Shown: in pieces, positions 36,001 through 48,994 of the stretch | How the letters are laid out: every line of letters begins with the position of its first letter | Numbering within the stretch: the stretch's first letter is position 1 | Assembly: GCA_000727475.1 (NCBI GenBank) | Contig: KL647289.1 | Location: 3,848,019-3,912,018, forward strand | DNA length: 64,000 nt | Direction: 5' to 3' | Source: Sarcocystis neurona | Lineage: Eukaryota > Apicomplexa > Conoidasida > Eucoccidiorida > Sarcocystidae | Translations under genes and position numbers: made by a program | The notes under the pieces: model-generated | What the model saw: only the letters and a program-made list of their open reading frames with translations | Databases searched by the model: none | Told to the model about the DNA's origin: nothing

Positions 36001-39000
36001 ATTCATCTTCCTACATTGCCGCACGGTCCACAGAGAGACAGGCTCTGCCGGCCGATATATGGATATATGTATATATATATATATAAACGACTAGGTTGGA
36101 AGCAGCACGCCCTTGTGATGCACGTACGTCTACCAATGTGGAAATGGACGTTTGTTGATGGAGAGAAAAATTTAGAGAAGAGAGCGAGTGGTGTGCCACT
36201 CGCGCGTTGCGCCGCACTGTGTGCGCCTGCCCCTTGCGTTGTGTGTGGAGATCTGCAGGAATATAAAGATATACATATCTGTCTATACGTAGATATCTGC
36301 GTGTGTGTGGAATAGGTGTAGGAGTGTCTCCCTGGTGGATGGGGTACTTCTTCCGCATGCGGGTCTCCCTTATGGAGACGCAGGTGATGGCTGTCAACGT
36401 GTGCACACAGACAAGTGTATATATATATATATATGGTTGCGTGAGTCCCCGCTGCTGCTGCTGCTGCAGTGAACTTAAACAGAGACAAAAATGTGTGTGT
36501 GTATATGTGTATGTATATGTGCGTATGTGTGGTCGCGTAAATCCCCTCTGCTGGTGCTGCTGCTGCTTGTTCGTCTGGAGTTACTTGCTGCAACCGCAAT
36601 GGCTCCGTTGGTGGAACGCTGCTGTTGTTGGTTTCTCCCTCTGCAGCGTAACTTACGGAGGAATGCAGGCACCGATGCGTCTGCGTCATGGCTGCTGGTG
36701 GTACAAATGCTTGCATTTGTGCGTCCACGTCATAGCTGCTGATGGTGAGGCTGTTACGTTTCTCTGGTGCTGCAGCTATACGACGAGTCTGAACTGCTTC
36801 GCCAGCTAACAGGCTGGCATGAGAAGGCGGGTCTGAAGGTGATGAAGAAATTCGTGTCTGCTTATGGTGCGTATCTCTTCCACGGCTTGGCTCCACCTGC
36901 TTTTACAACGGGTGCCTTCTCTCTACGCGCTCCTGTTGCCGCTCCTGCTTCAACGACCGCTGCTGCAGTACCTGCTTCAGCGACTGCTGCTGCAGTTCCT
37001 GCTTCAGCTACTCCTGCTGCTCCTCCTCCTCCTGCACCAGCGACTGGTGCGACTCCTCGTCCTGCTGCCGCCCCTGCAGCTGCTGCTGCACCTGCTGCTG
37101 CGTCTTGGGGTGCGGAGGCTGCTTTTGCGTCTATGGCTGCTGCTGTCGGTGGCACCGGTGCAGCAGCGCCTGTAGCGGTTGCTGCTGCTACTGACGTAGC
37201 CGCGACAGCGGCCCCTGCGTCCGCTACTTGCCCTGCCTCTCCACCTTCTGCTGGTGCTGCTGGTGTTAATGCTGCTACTTTTGCTGGAGAGGGCGACGCT
37301 CTGGCTTCTGCAGCGGATACCGCTACTGTCTCCGAGGCTCTTGCTGCCGGTGGTGTCACTGCTGCTACCGTTTCTTCGCGGAGAAGTAGGAGCGATGTCG
37401 GCCCCGTTTGTAGCTCTGCAGTCCACAGTGGCACAAGCAGTAGTCACAGCAGTGAAGTTCTCAGTAATAGGTATGGAGCAGTAGGTGGCAGCACGGCTGC
37501 GTCTTCTAGCGATAACAGCAGGATCAGGAAGAGCCGTAGTAATGGTAGTAGAACCAGCAAGAGTAGCGGGAGCAGTAGTAGAAGCAGATGTGGGAGCAGG
37601 AGCAGTGGTGAAAAGTTGATCGATTGCTGCGAACGGGTGAAGCCAAGACGCTGCCGCAGCTGCAGCAGAGAAACGCCACCAGGAAGCAGGAGCAGCACGA
37701 GTAGCAGAAAGAGTGTCTCCGGCAGTGCTGCTGCTGGTGCTCCTCCCGGTGGGCTCTCTGCACTCCGCAGCAGCAGCACCAGCAGCAGCCGCAGAGGTGA
37801 GTGCGCCAACAGCCAGCGCACCACCACAAGCGGCAGCAGCGTTAGCGCCAGCAGCAACAACGGGACTTTTTGCTCGTGCTGCAGCAGCGAGAGAGGTGCG
37901 TCCCCCGGCAGCCATACTGACAGCCGCAGGAAGAGGACTTCGCCGCTCCGGTTCTCCGAGAGCAGCAGCAACAACAGCTCTGCGGCTGCGCCGTGTGACG
38001 GAGTGGAAACAGAAGCAGAAACAGCAGCAGAGGCAACAGTAGAAGCGCACGCGGTGACCGCAGTAGGAGAAAAAGCGTCACTAAGAGTAGCGGCTTCTTC
38101 AGAAAAAGCAACGCGTTCTGTCGCGGCCGGTGCAACAACGAGAGGTGGCCTTCGCGTGCCCGGCGCAGCCGCATCGAAGGAAAGTGCAGCAGCAAAGGAC
38201 GACGCGCAGGCGAGGAGACATGTCGCTGCTGGTTCCCTTTGGATTGAACCGAAGGCAGGAACAGCAAGAGAAATGACCGTCTTGCCAGGAGCAGCAGAAG
38301 CAGCAGTGCCAGCAGGAAATGCTGCGGTGCCAGCAGGAGAGGTTGCAGTACCAGCAGGAGAAGTTGCAGCACCCGCAGAAGAAGTTGCAGCACCCGCACG
38401 AGAAGCTGCAGCATCCGCAGCAAAAGCACTCTTTGTAGGAGGAGAAGCAGCATTAGGAGGACCTGCGTCATCGTTGCCAGGAGGAGCAGCAGCAGCTGCA
38501 GAAGCAGAGAGACCTTCAGCAGATGAAGAAGGAAGAGAAGGAGGACGAGGGAAAGGAGGAGGAGGCACGAGTATGTCTGCAGCTTCTCTGCTGCAGACGG
38601 TTTTCCTTGGCGCAGACGTCGTGATGCGGCTGCAGTTTGGCTTGAACGCCGAAGTCGGCTGGCGTGCGGGGGGAATGTCACTGCTTGAACTTGCTGCACG
38701 GCTTGAGAAGATGGCAGATTGGCACACGTCGAAGTATTACTGTTTGTCACCGTCCTCCTCCTCCTCCTCGTTGCTTCCGCCCAGCAACAGCAGCGACGTA
38801 AGCAGCAGTGACAGCTCCAGCACCAGCAGCAGTGACAGCTCCAGCACCAGCAGCAGTGACAGCTCCGACAGCAGCAGCAGCGGTTCACTGCGCACTGGCA
38901 GGAGAGGAAGGAGCGAGGGCAGTCGCCCCAGCAGCAGCACGTCGCCAGGAAGCAGCAACGGGAGGAGCAGCGATAGGGAGGGAAGCGGGCGGCGCGGCAG

Positions 39001-42000
39001 CAGCGGCACGGAGAACAACAGTAGCGGGTGGGAAGCGGGGAGAAGAGAAGACAGCGGCAGCAGCAGGCGTGTCGCGAGCAGCAGCGGCGGAGAGAGGAGG
39101 TCGAGGTACAACAGCGGCCGCAGGAGAAACAGCAGCGGCAGCGGGGAGATCCAGAGCTGCAGGAACGGCAGCAAGGACGGCAGCACTCACGACAGCGCCA
39201 GCGGTAGGGGATCGGGCTTCAGTGGAGATAGCGACGGCAGCAGGAGGAGGACGAGCAACACGAAGAAAAGCAACAACACGAATCAAACCAGCAGCAGTAG
39301 CAGCAATCAAACAAGCGCGAGCCTTTCAAATGACGAAGTACGCAAACCGCCTTCTCCTCCCGCTCCTCCCCCTCCGCTGCTGCAGATCTTCGTAACGCAC
39401 CAGTCCGCGCTGCTGGCGTTGCAGGCAGCACTCGGTGTCGATACAGAGCAGCTGCACGTTCCTCAGTTTGGCTGCTATCTGTGTGCAGAGTTACTGCGTC
39501 TTTCTCCTGATCTTCCGCGTGAACTTCCGCAGCAGGCGGCGGCTGGCGCTGCCGCTTCGGCGGCTGCTGCTGGTGTTGCCGCTGCTGCTGCTGATGGCAG
39601 AGGGACGACGAAGGCGGAGGCAGCAGGAGCAGAAGCGACAGCGGAAGCAGAGACTGCAGGAGCACGAGAACCAGCGGCGCGGCACGCAGCAGGGGCACCA
39701 ATTTCACGCATAGAAGGAGGAGCAACAGCAGTGAAAGAAGAAGCTCGAGCCGGAGGAAGAGGAGGTGGAGAGAGAAGAGAAGCGGGAGCATCTGGTGCTG
39801 CAACAGCGACGTTACTTACTAAATTGACAGCAACGGCTTTGCAAGAGGATTCTGGTGTTATTACCGAGCCGTATGCTGCTGTTTCTGACACTCGGCGCCG
39901 GAAGTCCTCTGGTGCTGTTGCTGCTGCTGTCCCTGGTGCTGCCCCGGCTCCAGTTGCCGGTGTTGACTTGCGGGGGACCGCAGCTGCTACTGCACATGTT
40001 GCTGCAGCTCCCGCTGTTGCTGGGCCGCGTGTTGCTGTCCCTCGCTCAGCTTCCGCTGCTTCGGCAGTTGCTGATTCCGCTGCCTCAATACTTGATGAAG
40101 GAGGTGACGCAGCTGGGACACAGCGTGCTGCAGGAGCTGCTGACGCCCGTGCCACTGCGTCGCTAGCCTCAGGTGCACCATCCGCACCAGCGGAAGCAGC
40201 AACACCAGGAAGAAAAAAGGCGGCAGCAGGAGCAGCAGAAGCGGCGGCAGGCCGCGGTACAGGAGCAGCAGCAGCCCTCAGCGTACCCGGAGCAGCAGCA
40301 GCTTCGTATCCGTTGCTAGAGAAGTTGTCGCAATACACGGCGCCAGGTGCTCGTAAGACGCATGCAGGATATCTTGTGAGGTGGAGCATCAATCACTCAG
40401 TGCCTCTGGTGTTGCCACAGCAGCTACGCTGGAAAGGGCCGCAGAAGCAGCAGCAACCTTCCAGGAGCTGCGGCAGGAAGGATAGCAGCAGCAACGGCAG
40501 CATGAGTGGCGACAGCGTGCGCAACATCAGCAGCAGCAGTACCAGCTGGAGCGACCGCAGAAGCAGTTTTGGGAGAGAAAAGGAGAGCAGCAGCAATAGC
40601 AGCAGCAGCTGCGGTACGCCCAAGAGCCGCACCGGCACGAGCAGCAGCAGGGCCGAAGATGGCAGGATACGGACGAGAAGCAGCGGTATCGGCTGCAAGG
40701 ATACTAACACTACCCCGGTGGACACCCGCAGCAGCAGGCCAATATCTGCGGGTGCTGCCGCAGTGGATCACAAGCCCAGTAGGGACGCAGCAACACCCCC
40801 AGGGAAAGAGGTAGCTGCGACAAAGAGAAGTAAGGCAACGGCGGCAAGGAAAGTAGAAGCGGGCCCATTACATGTTTCGCCAAGAGAGATGGGTGAGGGA
40901 GTAGTCTCCGGAACGAAGGAGGCAGCACGAGAAGTATGTGCTGCCTGTCAACAGAAACAGCAGAGCAGGACAGAGACGGAGGCTGGAGCAGTAGTAGGTG
41001 TGTCGGGTGCACGAGCCGCTGGGGCACCAGCAGCAGCAGCAGGATTAAGCGCACATGCAACAGAGACAAAGAGAGCAAGAAGGAGAAGTAATGCCGTTGT
41101 GGAAGCAGCAGAAGCAACAGCTGCTACAGAGGGCAGCAAGGCAGCACGAAATGCAGCGGAACTCGACGAAGGACCGAGCGCGTCAGCCTCGGCGTCTTCA
41201 ATGTCTTCTTCAACCGTTTCTTGTACTGTTACTCCTGCTGCAGCTGCAGCTGCAGCTCCTGCTGATGACGGGTCCGAGGAGGGCATGCTGCAGCGGCTGG
41301 AGCAGGCGCTGCAGGAGCGGGGGGAGCTGCTGCATGAGCTGGAACGTGCAGCAGCACGTGCTGCTCTTGAAGCAGCAGACGCACAAGCAAGGAGTGTCGT
41401 CGCAGAGGAAGACGAGCTGCCCTCAGCTGCAGCAGAAACACATGGTGGTCCGACAGCACTTCCCACAGCAGGAGCAGCAGCAGTGCCTGAAGCAGCAGCG
41501 TCAGCAGGAGTTTTCGCTGTTACGGGAGCAGCTGCAGCAGGCGCAGGAGGAGGAGAACGCGAAAAAAGTAATAGAAGGGAAGGAGAAGGAGCAGGAGGAA
41601 CAGACTGCCGAACAACAGCAGAGGCAGCAGACGCCCTAGCACAGGGAACAGGAGCAGCGACGGCAGTGGCTGCTGCAAGAGCAGAAGAAGAGGGAGAGGC
41701 TGGCGATTTTTTTGGTAGAGGGGCTGCCAGGGAACGAGCGCAGTCCGAAGATGCTGCAGTGAGGACCGCAGCACGAACCGACGCAGCAGCAGCAGCAAGA
41801 AACGGAGAAGCAGCCGCGGCACAAAGTAGTGCAGCTGCAGCGGGAGGCAGGGGAGCACAGGACGGCATGTATTGTCAGGGAGGAATCGCAGAAGAGGGAG
41901 AAGAAAAAGGAAGTCAACAAGGAGGAGGAGGAAGGGAAGGTAGAGAAGTCAAAACGGTGACCGAAGTGGAGAAAAAGGCAGCAGCGGCAGCAGCAAGGGG

Positions 42001-43372
42001 ATATGAGAGCAGCAGCCTGAGCAGCAGCTGCTGCAGTAGTCGCAGAAGCAGCAACAGCGAAGGGAGAGCGTCTCCAGTGATCGCAGCGCTGGTGGTAGAC
42101 CCGCTACGTGTCGTCGCGCCTGCTGCTGCAGCAACACAAGCCCGAGCAGCAGCAGGCGAACTCATAACGCTCAGACCCCCCGAAGTCACTGCAGCAGCAG
42201 CGGAAGGAGGACCAGGAGGAGTAGTCGCAGCAGGAGGATGCGGTGTGGCGCGTTGTTGTGGGTGGGTGCAGCAGCGACAGCAGGAGCCGGTGGTCGAAGC
42301 AGAAGAGATGAAGCAGCTGCTCTGTGGAAGAGAGATGCCCTGCCTGTGCTTCCATTGCCTACAACGTGCGAAGAAGAGGTGCGTGCCGGTCAAGAAGCTT
42401 TCACGTGCTCTGCAGCAGGGGCAGCAGCAGCCGGGAAGCAGCAGCGTCAGCAGCGTGAAGTGCAGCTCCAGTAGTACTGACAGCAGCAGCGGCAGCAGCA
42501 CGAGTACCAGCAGCAACAGCAGCAGCAGGCAGTGGAGTGCTGGCGAAAGACATAGCGGGTTGGACAGCGGCAGTTGCAGCGTCCGCCGCTCTGCGAGCAG
42601 AAGCTCACTCCCTAATAGCCAGAGCCGCAGCAGCTGTGGTAGCAGCAGCAACAGCAAAAGCAGGAGAGAAGAAGGGTACGAAGGGGAACGGAAGGGAAGA
42701 GCAGCAGGAAGAGCCTGTGGCAGAGACACAGCTGCTGGAAAGGAAAGAAGCCGCAGCAGCAGTGAAGATCAGCTGCAGCAGCATCCAGACCCAACAGCCG
42801 TGCCAGGGCAACTGCGCAGTTCATACGACACACAAAGAGTTACTGGCTGCAACAGCAGCAGCAGCAACAGCAAAGAGAAGAGCAGCAACCTTCGCAGCGG
42901 GCGTAGCCACAGCAGGAACAACAGAAGCAGCAGCACCGCCAGCACCGTCAGGACGAGCAGCAGCAGCACGAGGACGATACGCGATAACAGCAGAAGGGCC
43001 AGCAGTAGCAGGAGCGGCAGAAGCAGGAGCGGCAGAAGCAGGAGTGGCAGTAGCGGGACACGCACCTGCGGGAGCAGCAGGAGAAGCAGCAGTAGCAGAA
43101 GCAGCAGCAGGAGAAGCAGTTGCGAGAAAGAGGTTGGTGAGGCAGAACAGCGAATGGGAGCTGCGTTGGAGAAGAAGGATAAACATGCGTGTACTGCAGC
43201 ATATACCGAAGAAAGGATATCTTTGGCGAAGGAAGAGGATACAGCAGGAGGAGGAGGAGACGAGGGACAGGAGGAACTTGAAGAAGACTTGTGCAGCGTT
43301 GTTGAACTGGATCGCCTGCTAATCTTTCTCGATGAACGCATCAAGCGCTATGGCATGCCTCTTCCTGCGTGA
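30051..43372 (+). CDS. Giant histidine acid phosphatase (His_Phos_2) with Ser/Gln/Ala repeat tracts
   Basis: Two exons, 30051-35444 and 36776-43372, join in phase 0 (GAG/gtacgg ... ctgcag/CTA) to give about 3,996 residues. Branch-2 histidine phosphatases hydrolyse phosphomonoesters through a phosphohistidine. Landmarks in order: LFMRHGARTPKQ with the nucleophile His at about residue 527; LLTAAGWQQAACIGCSLRR; LVCSTESLRCQQTAEGLLAG; after the intron, LYDESELLRQLTGWHEKAG; EVGWRAGGMSLLELAARLEK; and FVTHQSALLALQAALGV at about residue 2673. In typical members the last motif is His-Asp; here it is His-Gln, so the usual proton donor seems absent. Family members are usually 350-500 residues; here poly-Ser, poly-Gln and poly-Ala tracts separate the motifs. 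C-terminal parts include a coiled-coil-like stretch (MLQRLEQALQERGELLHELE) and CLCFHCLQRAKKRC. The frame is also open from 29493 to 30050 but Cys/Arg-rich and ATG-free; the first in-frame ATG is 30051, and unseen 5' exons are possible. Confidence 0.8.
30301..30363 (+). repeat. 21-bp tandem repeat, three perfect copies
   Basis: The unit is GCACGTGCAGCAACTGCAGC plus A, starting at 30301, 30322 and 30343. In the phosphatase frame it gives a seven-residue Ser/Thr/Cys/Asn unit (SSTCSNC), so the array inserts a regular pair of cysteines per copy. Confidence 0.95.
31736..31825 (+). repeat. 15-bp tandem repeat coding (PGAAA)n
   Basis: Six copies of ACCAGGAGCAGCRGC (third-last base G or A) lie about 110 bases after the RHG active-site codons of the phosphatase gene. 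They are translated as Pro-Gly-Ala-Ala-Ala repeats. Confidence 0.95.
35445..36775 (+). other. Intron of the phosphatase gene
   Basis: 1,331 bases, donor GAG/gtacgg and acceptor ggtgctgcag/CTA, phase 0. It is rich in TG and TA steps with short (TA)n runs near 35953, 36075 and 36420. The coding frame on both sides continues the acid phosphatase fold, which supports the splice. Confidence 0.75.
38303..38428 (+). repeat. 21-bp degenerate tandem repeat coding VPAGEVA-like units
   Basis: About six copies in exon 2 of the phosphatase gene. The translation drifts from AVPAGNA through AVPAGEV to AAPAEEV and AAPAREA, showing independent base changes after expansion. Confidence 0.85.
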
Positions 43373-44841
43373 AGACAACCGCAGCAACAGCAGCGAGAGC
43401 GACGACTGCAGCAGCGACAACAACAGCGACAGCCGCGTCAACAGCAGAAGCAATAGTAGCGAGACAACAGTAGTAGCGTAGACGGCAGCAGGCGCAGGCA
43501 GGGTTTAAAATAGGTCGGGTGACGGACAGCAGAAGCACGAGACCAGCAGCACGAATGGGGCGACACGGGGAAGACAGGCAGAGGGAGCTGCAAGCGCAGG
43601 GACAGCGCCAGCGGCGAGGAGCAGGAGCAGTAGCAACACGGCAACTGGAGGGCGACACGGAGAAGAAGAGCAGCAGCAACAGATAGAGAAGGAGGCGGAG
43701 GAGCAACAGCAGCAAGAGGCACAGCAGCACGCCGGCACACACAACGAGACCGCAACAGCTCCTGAGGCGGGGCGGACTCTATACGAAGGATGGGCCGGTT
43801 TACCAGCGTGCGTTCACTTCTGGCTCTCCCCCTGCCTCCTCTTCGTTTCTGTAGAGGCAGCAGTTGCTGCTGCGCCGCAGAAGAAGCAGGGGAAGACTCC
43901 CAAAAAACAGGAAGCGAGACATAGGGAGAAGGACGCAGAGAAGCGGGGGAAGACAAATGAGAAACGAAAGTCGCTGGACGCATTTGCCTCTCTGTGGCAA
44001 TGTACACGCGTACACGTGGTCGATGAAGATCGTCAAGGAAATCAGAAGGAGAAGGGAGGAGGAGGAGGAAGAAGAGGCAGCACACAGAAAGACCAGGAAG
44101 AAAAAAGAGGTGGCGCAGAGGTGGCGCAGAGCAGGACGCCTTGAGCGAAGAGAAAACAGAAACGACCAAGCTGAGCCAACACACACGGCACACACACAGA
44201 CGCGCAGGGGGTCGCGAGCATATCTGTCTACTTGCGCTCCAGTGCGTCATTAAGAAACTATATGTTTATATATATGTACGGTATATATGTGCGTGCGTTG
44301 GTGAAATATGTGTGTGTGCTTCAGTGTGTGACTATATTTCGCTGTAGACATATATATATATATGTATATATATATATAACATATATAGTACATTTAGTGT
44401 GTGCATATACATATATATGCATGTATGTACGTCTACAAGCACAGAGTGCGTGCCTGAAAGTGCGTCTATTTATGTGGTTGTACTAGTGGTATAAATATGT
44501 GTAGTGCTGCCCTCGATTGTGTGCATGTATATGTGTAGGTACACACGTACGCAGGTGACTGCTTATGTGTCGGTAGGCGGATAGGAGTTTGGGTGGTGCA
44601 TGCTTGTGTAACTGTGTGTGTATATACGTGGAGGTATTTACACGTGGAGACGTATCTGTATTCGTGTTATAGTGGTGTGCTGTTCAGCAAAGGACTTCCT
44701 GAAATGAGTTGCTGCTTTGCTGGACGCGAGAGCTCCCCCAGAAGGAGCTGTGCTGGTTTTTTCTTCAGAAAGGGGATAAAAAAAAAGAACTACGGCTCTT
44801 CTAAACTTTGACGACAGCTGCAGAAGTACGCGTGTGTGCGA

Positions 44842-44842
<1 letters not shown>

Positions 44843-44873
<31 letters not shown>
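44843..44873. repeat. (TA)n microsatellite
   Basis: About fifteen uninterrupted TA units in the intergenic region 3' of the phosphatase gene. Confidence 0.95.
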
Positions 44874-44875
<2 letters not shown>

Positions 44876-47800
44876 ATGCGTCCACGTCCGTTTATATACA
44901 TGCCTGGACCCACAAGGTCTGTGCGCCCGGGTCACGGGAGACGCTGTCCATACTTCAGATAGGCGCCAGAATATACAGGCTCACGTATGTATGTGTATAT
45001 ACACATGTGTCTGCGTATGCACATGAATGTGTATACGTCACTGTGTGGGCATGTGTAACCTGCGCACGCATGGGTACACAGGTGTACGCGTACGTACTGC
45101 GCCACAACGCTGAGAAAACCGAAGATGCCCGTCTACTGCTTCGACGGGAAAGCACCTAGACAGGTACAAACGCGGAAGCGTGATGCATATGTGTGTTCCT
45201 GTGTAGATGCTCAAGTAGCTTGAGTATACATATATGTCTAAACGCATGCCTGTATTTACCTAGATGCAGAGGTACGCGTTCGGGTGTACACGTAAGCATG
45301 GATTAAATGAGGATAGTAACTCGACTGACGCACGGCCAGGTCCAGGTTCCTGGTCTCTGTTCATTCTGTTGTCGGAACACCGAACTTTCCCCGCTTGAGT
45401 ACATTCCAGTATCTGCCGAAGTCGAAGGCATCACGTCTGCCACTCTCTCCCCCATATATATATATATATATATGTATACATGTTTAAGCGTTGAGACATT
45501 AACAGCTTATATAGGTGTTAACCCAGAGCACTCCCTGTGTGGCAAATGCGTGTACCCTGCACTGTAGCTGTCTAGCTGCCCTTTTCGCTCCCTCTCTCTG
45601 CACGCATGTGTATGTACATGTAGTTGTACTAGGGACCGAGAAACGTTACCGTCTATACGTGTGAATATCCTTAATATAAGTCCAAGGTACGTACGCGTAA
45701 TTCAAGCACTGTCTCGTAGAATCTATTCAAACGCTAATTCCACATCGAACACCACGCCCCACGCGGCCCACTGCAAAAAACATTTGGGAGGTACATTTGC
45801 GATGGAAAAGACGAACAAAAGTCGACAAGCATATAGCTGTGCACCTGCAGAGATAGACTACCAGTGTGACAGCAAGTAGAAGAGCGACGGATATGCGGCC
45901 CAAAGACGCCTGCGCACATATGCAGTCGTTTCTTCGTAACTCGCGTAGTTGTTCTGAAATCCGACCACCCTGCAGCTTGTTGTGGTGGGCCTTTTTGCAC
46001 CTGCATATCTATACGTGAATATATATATATATATATATGTGCACGGGTCTATACGCATAAGTGTCTCGGCCGTTGAGACGTGCTACAGCACGGATATCTC
46101 CCATCGGTCCTTTCCAAGGCTGGGTACCACGAGGCGATGATAAGATTGTGCTCCTCCTATCCTTGCACGCAACGCCAGCAGCACGCAGTTAGACAACTTC
46201 TACGCGTTTTACACAAATTCTTGCACGTGTATTCGACTTTGGGTCTGGCACGCTTAACCTACACACGCATATTCGGGTGTCTACACATGATTGCCCTCAG
46301 GTATTGAATCGGTGGGGCGAATTTGCATACGTAATCGCCGCAGTGCCTTCAGTTGCACGCACAGATGCGAATGCCATGTAACAAGCGACGCTGCATATAA
46401 ATTTCTATGGTTTCTTTATCAGTTGGGGTGCTGCACGGGGTCCCTGTGCCTTTCACTTCATTGCAGACGACACATTCACCGACCCTCACTGATATAATAT
46501 GCTCGTGTACAGTGTGTGACCGAGCTAGTTGCGTCTCTAAAGATACAGTGTTGTTACTAAAAACATTGCATATATGAATGTATATGCTATTTCGTGAAGC
46601 CTCAAGCAGCTTTTGTTTCCTAGTTCATTTGTCGGGATCGAATGTTCCGCCGTCTCCGCGTGTGTTCTATTCTGCCGACGGTACTGGCATAATTATGTGT
46701 AAATTCTTGCGACTAAGTGTGTGTAGTGCTAAGGCCGAGGCGTCGTTGTACCAGTGACACCCAAGCCGTTCCGACGTATCAACATACGGATGTAAATTCT
46801 TCTGGTGGAAACAGCCGAAAGTATTAACAGCTCTGCTGGAGCTAGCTCCACGTATTTCTACGCTCCACTTTCCCGTCAGGAATAGAAGTAGTAGTGCGGG
46901 AAGCCCCCATTCTTTGAACAACAGTATATACCCGGGGCGCTGCCTGCCCCGACATCCACGTAAGCAATTAAGAAGTTACTTCTATGTTTCGGCAGAGAGT
47001 TTTCTGTTTTCCTTTCACGTAGTTGACCACATTCAGTGCCACGGCGTAAATAGTCCGAAGACTCTGCGGAAGTAGCTGTCTTGTGAACAATCACATCCAC
47101 GGCCGACAGCAAATTCCTCTAATATAAAAAGCTACATATACTTTCAGTCTGGATCCACATACTTATATCAATAGTGATACTAATAAACATTTGTAAAAGT
47201 CAAGTGAGTGCGAGTGCTTCTTTCTTGACTATGGTTACTGCGAGGACGGATGCGTATTTCTTTTCTTTTGTACGCATCGATTGAGCTCAAGGTCTCTTTG
47301 TCCCAAAGCATCCAGCCGGGTAGTACACCCGGTACTGTGTGACCACAACAGTCCGACTGACTCTACTTTGCCTGTCCAGCCTTACACTCATGTATAAACG
47401 TGTTACAAACGCCGAGTGCTTTTATTCACAAGTGTACCTGAACGTGTGCAATTATAGACGCCGTATGTGGACAAATAAGTTCTGAAGCCGCAACAACGAT
47501 TGCCGATATAATAATGTAGACGCACCGTCGCACGCGTGTGCACGCGTGGGTTCACGCACGTAACCCAGCTTGTAGGGTCATGTGAATAGTCTGTGCTTCC
47601 AGACAATACACACACTGGGACCGCCAGGATACGAAGATGATGTAGACGCATGAGCATATCAGGGCGTGCATGTGCCCACAAGTAGTTCCAAAGTTAGCGT
47701 CAATGTATAAAGACACGTTGGGAATCTAGGAGCTACGACAATGAGACCGACTAGCAGGAAGACGTCCCAACACTCACGTACATCGTAAGTGTTGCCGTTT

Positions 47801-48438
47801 GAGTCTACCCCTAGATATCCATATGCCAGTATGTCCACATAGCCTCAACAAGGCATGAGGTCATACGCATCGACAAGCAGGGCTGGGAACTACAGTGAAT
47901 CCTCGGCTTCGTTCTTCGCATCTTCGCCGCAGATCTTCCCGCTGCTCTTTATACTGCGTACGCGGACCGCCTCCTGAATTTGCAGTCATCCCAGGCACTA
48001 CCAGACGTCGAATTGCGCACTTTATACTGTCAAGAACCGACCAGCAATAGCCGGTGTGGTCGCGAACGTGCATCTACTACACACCCAGGTACTCGCACGC
48101 ATGTACGTACATATTTTCGTACAAACGCTCCATCACAGTGAGGTATCTATGCACATGCGTATATTTTGATGTACACATGTATAAACAAATACGTATATAT
48201 ATGTTCACGTGTTGTATCGATAGTCTGAGCAGCACACATATGTTTAGCTACATATTTGTATACACATTCAAGTTCAGACCTGGATAGATTTGCAGCCTTG
48301 TAATTTATTATATATACATATATATATGTGTATATACGTTTATGCGCACGCGACTGTGTTCACCCGCACCCGTCAACGCACGGAAAAGCTGGTGTTCTCC
48401 GCTGCTTGTACACTGGTGTGCCTCCCGAGCGCCATATC

Positions 48439-48557
48439 TACATACACACGTGTATATAAATGTAGCAGTAAGTGCACAGAAGCAGATACATACGCATATA
48501 TACATACACACGTGTATATGAACGTAGCAGTTAGTGCACAGAAGGAGATACATACGC
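48439..48557. repeat. Two-copy tandem repeat, 62-base period
   Basis: The copies start at 48439 and 48501 and share the block from TACATACACACGTGTATAT through AGATACATACGC with about five differences. They lie 3' of the last recognised IFT57 exon, in the probable 3' flank or final intron of that gene. Confidence 0.75.
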
Positions 48558-48994
48558 AAACGATTAAAATCTCCTCTGTAAAAAAAAAAATGCATACGTC
48601 TGCACGTGTACATTCAGGCTTTCAAGTAAACAAGTAGGCGCGCTATACCTATGCGTACGGCGCCGCCAACTTTTACACACGCAGAAGCACACATACACTT
48701 TTGGCTGCTTGAATGTTAATTTGAAATTAACGCTGCCATACGCGTGTACGTTCAAAAACCTGTGTCCAAACTGATATAGGGATGAAGTTCCACCTGTGCA
48801 TAGAAAGAGGGAGAGACAAGAAACTAGAAGAAGAGAGGGAAAGATGCAAAACCGCGGAGCGGTTCTCGTGTGCAAATCACCCTGTCGCGTACGTGAAGTG
48901 GCCCACGCATGCGTCTAGACCCAAGAATGTTGCGCTGTTCCAGAAATGAAAGAAAATTCATTCATACCTCCAACTGAAAGAACTGTTAGCTTAC

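Larger units (their letters stand above)
43373..48994. other. Region between the phosphatase gene and IFT57, no gene resolved
   Basis: Immediately after the phosphatase stop, CAG/GCA-type sequence continues for about 400 bases outside any plus-strand frame I can support. From 44250 to 46060 it is dominated by TA/TG steps. Minus-strand open frames at 47112-46876 and 46921-46667 read as unbroken protein-like sequence (SNFLIAYVDVGAGSAPG) but have no recognised domain. The last coding exon and 3' end of IFT57 should lie between about 48500 and 48994. A candidate reads RNILGSRRMRGPLHV in phase after an acceptor near 48940, but I cannot confirm it. Confidence 0.4.
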
